From positions 1-64,000 of the forward strand of contig JAURVB010002594.1 of the NCBI GenBank assembly GCA_033002965.1: DNA of 64,000 nt, in the 5' to 3' direction. The position numbers and the translations under genes were made by a program. The notes beneath the pieces are model-generated. The model was not told the origin of the DNA and did not search any database. It worked only from the letters and a program-made list of their open reading frames with translations. This document shows positions 60,201 through 64,000 of the stretch, piece by piece. The stretch comes from Piper betle. Lineage: Eukaryota; Streptophyta; Magnoliopsida; Piperales; Piperaceae. Each line of letters opens with the position of its first letter. The first letter of the stretch is position 1.

Positions 60201-62746
60201 CAATCAAGTGGCCATTGGTCTCCTATTAAACAAAGCTAGCTCTATGTACACAGCTCATTCCTCGAGCAACACCCCCTAATTTCTGGTCATCTATGTAGAT
60301 CTCTCTTTCTTCTTATGTATAATGCTGGTCAACTTGTTCATACCACAATTTGAGTTTTTGATCAGGTTGTAATGCTAACCTAATTAACGACTCAGCTTTC
60401 AAACTCCTGGTCCTCCTTGTGTATGGTCCTAACCAGACAACCTGCTAAGATTATTGCAACCGTGTTTGCGGGGCAGTGGAATCCTAGTCTCCAGGGCCAG
60501 ACAATGCTGTTCTCCTCGATCCACACTTTGTTATATATCTATTGATTTCGAATATTTGAAGTTTCTACATAGCTAGCATGTTTAATTCCATCGTCATGTG
60601 GCCAACGTTGTTGATGGAACAAATGCCCGATGTCGAGACTCTCTGTCGACAAATGCCACCGCAGGATTGATTGTAATTTTTGTGTATACAGTGTGGTTTT
60701 GCAAAACTTGTATTTAAAAAATGTGCGTACGGATCACTTAGTTGACAGCTAGATTTGGTCCAAGCTTACAAGATCCTTCCACCGGTTATCCTTTCAAGGC
60801 CATTGTCTGCCCCTTTTGTCTTTGATAATTGATCCTCTCCAATTCCTTCAATATTTTTGCTATCCATATTAACAGAAGAAAGGCCCATGTATTAGGTTTT
60901 GCTTGAACAGGCTTGTGCCTAAGTGGGAGGAGCCAAAAAAGTACTTAACTGGGATACATTAAGTGCAGTCTATTAGTTGTTAACCTCTTCGGGCTAGTTT
61001 TCAATCCGCTAATGACGTCAGTGATGAGATCAAAGATTACATTTTGTTAAATCACCTTGGAAGATGAAGAACGTGGTGTTCCTTCTTTTTCCCTGTATCT
61101 AGCTGCTTCTCCAATCATCTAGTTCCATTAGCATGCTTGGAGGAGCAGAAAGTACTGTGGCAACTCACGTTTAAACATGCAAACAGTTATTATATGGGTG
61201 CTTTAGTGGTGCAGTCTTCCCCTAATTCTGGTGATCAACTCCCTATAGGCCAACATCTTTCCAACAATTGCCTACAAACTAATTTATCTGCAGAAAGAGC
61301 ATTGATCTGTATTTATATATATATATATCAAACATTAATACACGTGCCCAGCTCCTTGCAATCCATCAATATATTGTATATGGTGCTTGTGGCTTATTCT
61401 TTTCATTGAAAAATGTTTTTCCATTCCTTTTCGTCATCATGTTCGTCACCAGTAGTCTTGATGATTGATGTTATGATACATTATGTGAAGAACAATTTTA
61501 ACAGTTCGTGTGACATTTGTTGAAGCCAAGAAAGTAATGGTGTTGGTCTTGTTAATATACCGAGCATGCACCGGCGGGCTCTTGTTATATGATGGCCAGA
61601 ACAAAGTCGTCTCCTGATCATATGTAACGGATAACCTAATAAACTGTTCTTGCTCAGATAATTTTAGGTACAAAATTAACTAGCTGGATCCTTGACATTT
61701 CTCCACATTGAAGATGCATGAATACAGTTAGAATAGTCTTACATATTCTTATTGTTAGATGGGTGGTATCAGGTATCTTCTACAAACGTAGGTTCCTACA
61801 CATTCCAAATAAGTTCTCACATTAACAAGCTTATAGAGATGGGTGATGCATTAATGTATAAATGTGAGTTTCTATGTTTTCTAAATCAACCCTCTTTGGC
61901 ACTATCTGCTTCCAAACCCTAACTGTATATGTGTCACTGAGAGGTCCTATCTTACACTAATTTGTTAGCTAGTGTTTGAATATTATATGTAAAAATATGT
62001 ATACATATATATAATATTTCGTTGCTAGACTAGATTATATTGTTCCATTAATTTTCACAGTCCTCGGCCTAGAATTACTTAAATGGCTGGCGACAATGTT
62101 AATGTCTTCCCGCTGGCCCTCTCGTGAGCTACTCTGTTAACTTAATAATCCAGATACTAATTTACCGAAAATTCATTATACGAAGTTAGTATCCGTGCAT
62201 GCCTACATTTAACAAATTTCGACTCAACAGTTTTGAAATAGGCTTATAAGTAAATATGAGATTTTAGACGTAGGCCATGCGAATTTATAATAGTTAGAAG
62301 TTTAGCCACAAATGACAAGAAACGAAATCCCGGATCGACTTAGACGTATAGAATTTATGCTGTACCACAATCTTGCGGTCTTAAACACGAAGAACAGTTG
62401 TTAACCTGATACACGGGGAATTCCATGAATCCCATGCACGGTACATATAAATAAGCTAATATGTATTAACATAACTGCATGTTTATTTTTACTTTCCAAA
62501 GCAGGCACTTATGCCATTAACTAATTACAGTACATAGTTCGGTTAAAAGAAAACTACACATAGATTTGTCCATACGTATTGAATTATTCAAAATCCGGCA
62601 AGTGTACATACCTTGACATGTATTTGGTTGATATGATGATCAATGCAATTAAGAATATTAAAATATATATCGTTTATAAAGAAAATAAAAACAATAATCT
62701 AGAATGCTCATAAACTGACTATCTTGTTCATACAATCACACATGGA
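57208..62746. other. Intergenic, AT-rich, no genes recognised
   Basis: All open frames are short and family-less, and no tRNA, rRNA or clear transposon was seen. Short TA runs lie near 57583 and 61315-61329. Confidence 0.5.

Positions 62747-62786
<40 letters not shown>
62747..62786. repeat. (TA)n microsatellite
   Basis: A run of about 40 bp of TA. Confidence 0.95.
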
Positions 62787-62788
<2 letters not shown>

Positions 62789-63097
62789 TTTCTTTATTAT
62801 AAAAGTCTACTGATCATTAGTATGATTTTTAATAAATTATAAATTGTTTTAAAGAAGATTTATTATTCCTATGAAACTATATATATTTTTTGTTTTTAAT
62901 GGATCAAAACAACATTATTATTAATAAATTTGATTAATTAATTAATCAAATTTTATAGATGTGCACTTGTACAATAATAAATTTTTATTCTATAAGGGGT
63001 GATGCCAGATATTGTACACTTTACATATTTATTTTCACCCATGAACAACTAATTGCCGATTATAATTTCAACACCCTTTTGTTTGTACTTATCAACC

Positions 63098-63913
63098 AGG
63101 TTGCATAAGTCGCTGATTCCGAATCGGAATCGGCTGATTCCACTCGGATCGGAGGAAAACCTATTCAAAAAACACATTGAATCGGTTTTCATCCAAATCG
63201 GTCCATGAATCGGTTGATTCGAGCCGATTCCGACTGATTCGAGCCGATTTGGAATCGGCCCAAATAGGCCGATTTCAGGCACAAGGGGCGGGGCGGGGCG
63301 CGGCGGGGTGGTGGCGGCGGTGGCGGGGCGGGATCGTCGGGGGGGCTGCCAGGGGGAGCAGGGCGCGGCGGGCGCCTCGCCGGGCGAGGGCACGGGCGGC
63401 GCGACCGAGCTCGGGGGAGGGGGGCGCGGCGCGAGCCGCGGGCGCGAGGCGGGGCGGGGCGGGACGGGCGAGGGGGGGGGGAGGGGCGCGGCCGCGCGCG
63501 TGCCACTGCAGGGGCGAGGCAGGCGCAGACGCCGAGAGAGCAAACGCGAGGCGCAAGCAATAGCACTCCACCGGCATTCTCGTAGCTATACGAACCCTGG
63601 ACCTCGCGTCCAACTCTGAGTAGAAATAATATCCAACTCTAAATAATTCAGCAAAATCCAAAAAAATATTGCAAATGTATGATGAAATATAACACACTTA
63701 ACAATATTAAAAGCCTGACATTCGTTGACGCTAATTTTTGCATAGAGTATATGTTACAGAGTTGTCTGAATATATTATACACTGTCCGATTTGGACCTAT
63801 TTAGACTCGATCTGAACTGAATCGATCTCCTGCCTGATGTAGAACCGATCTCTGATTCCGAATCGTGATCTCGAAAACCGATTTCGATTTCTGATTCCGA
63901 TTCATGCAAACCT
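63098..63913. mobile_element. GC-cored inverted-repeat element with CGATTCCGAATCGG-rich ends
   Basis: The left end AGGTTGCATAAG...GATTCCGAATCGGAATCGG is mirrored by the right end ...GATTTCTGATTCCGATTC, then ATGCAAACCT. Subterminal CGATT/AATCG repeats fill about 150 bp on each side, and the core 63280-63560 is almost pure G/C with CpG and G-runs. The AAAATCCAAAAAAATATT segment and right end are related to 42560-42842 and 9466-9606. No transposase was seen. No target duplication could be confirmed. Confidence 0.55.
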
Positions 63914-64000
63914 TGCCTGTTTCAAGCCACCAAGTTCCAAGGGTGTACAGCAATTTATCCATAAAAATCTTGTGGGATGTATAGCTAGCATCTTGTAGAA

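Noticed and set aside
63049..63697. Open frames over the GC core at 63.2-63.6 kb
   Set aside because: Composition-driven; they lie inside an inverted-repeat element and have no recognisable domain.

Overview
The window is nuclear DNA from a flowering plant. The gene families are plant-specific (xylan-synthesis DUF579 and GT43 proteins, a class II LOB-domain factor, a granulin-tailed papain-like protease). Introns begin GT and end AG, exons are GC-rich, and introns and intergenic DNA are strongly AT-rich. That bimodal composition fits a monocot better than a eudicot, but the species cannot be named from the sequence alone.

Layout, left to right. An intronless IRX15-like xylan gene lies at 333-1358 (+). 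A transposon-rich stretch follows (3.2-10.4 kb): two GC-cored inverted-repeat elements in (TA)n tracts, a decayed hAT transposon split by a 2.86 kb solo LTR, and a third GC-cored element. A secreted LRR gene (At4g06744-like, with a one-base frameshift) is at 14127-15596 (+). IRX14, a GT43 xylan synthase subunit, is at 17770-21882 (-) in three exons, and its large second intron holds a miniature LTR retrotransposon (TRIM). About 10 kb of AT-rich DNA follows, with tandem repeats, two more GC-cored elements and Copia debris. An RD21-type cysteine protease is at 32100-34527 (+). A decayed GDAP2-like macro/CRAL-TRIO pseudogene is at 35766-38216 (-). A class II LBD transcription factor is at 40226-40993 (+). 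A second solo LTR of the same family (47471-50306) sits in a CpG-rich repeat. A formamidase gene follows (51801-54485, +) with two candidate first exons and a one-base frameshift in exon 5. From 54.5 kb to the end there is intergenic DNA with a CACTA-like MITE and a GC-cored inverted-repeat element.

Functional links: IRX15-like and IRX14 both act in glucuronoxylan synthesis in the Golgi for secondary cell walls, about 17 kb apart on opposite strands. The other genes are unrelated housekeeping, protease and regulatory genes, as is usual in plants; there are no operons. No prokaryote-style system, CRISPR array, rRNA or tRNA was recognised.

The most notable observations are: (1) solo LTRs with exact 5-bp target-site duplications, one nested in a hAT BED-finger codon; (2) a recurrent architecture of GC-cored, long-TIR elements in (TA)n tracts; (3) a TRIM with an initiator-tRNA-like primer site inside IRX14; (4) duplicated, phase-compatible formamidase first exons; (5) paired loss of two granulin cysteines in the RD21 protein; (6) a GDAP2-like pseudogene that has lost its macro domain.
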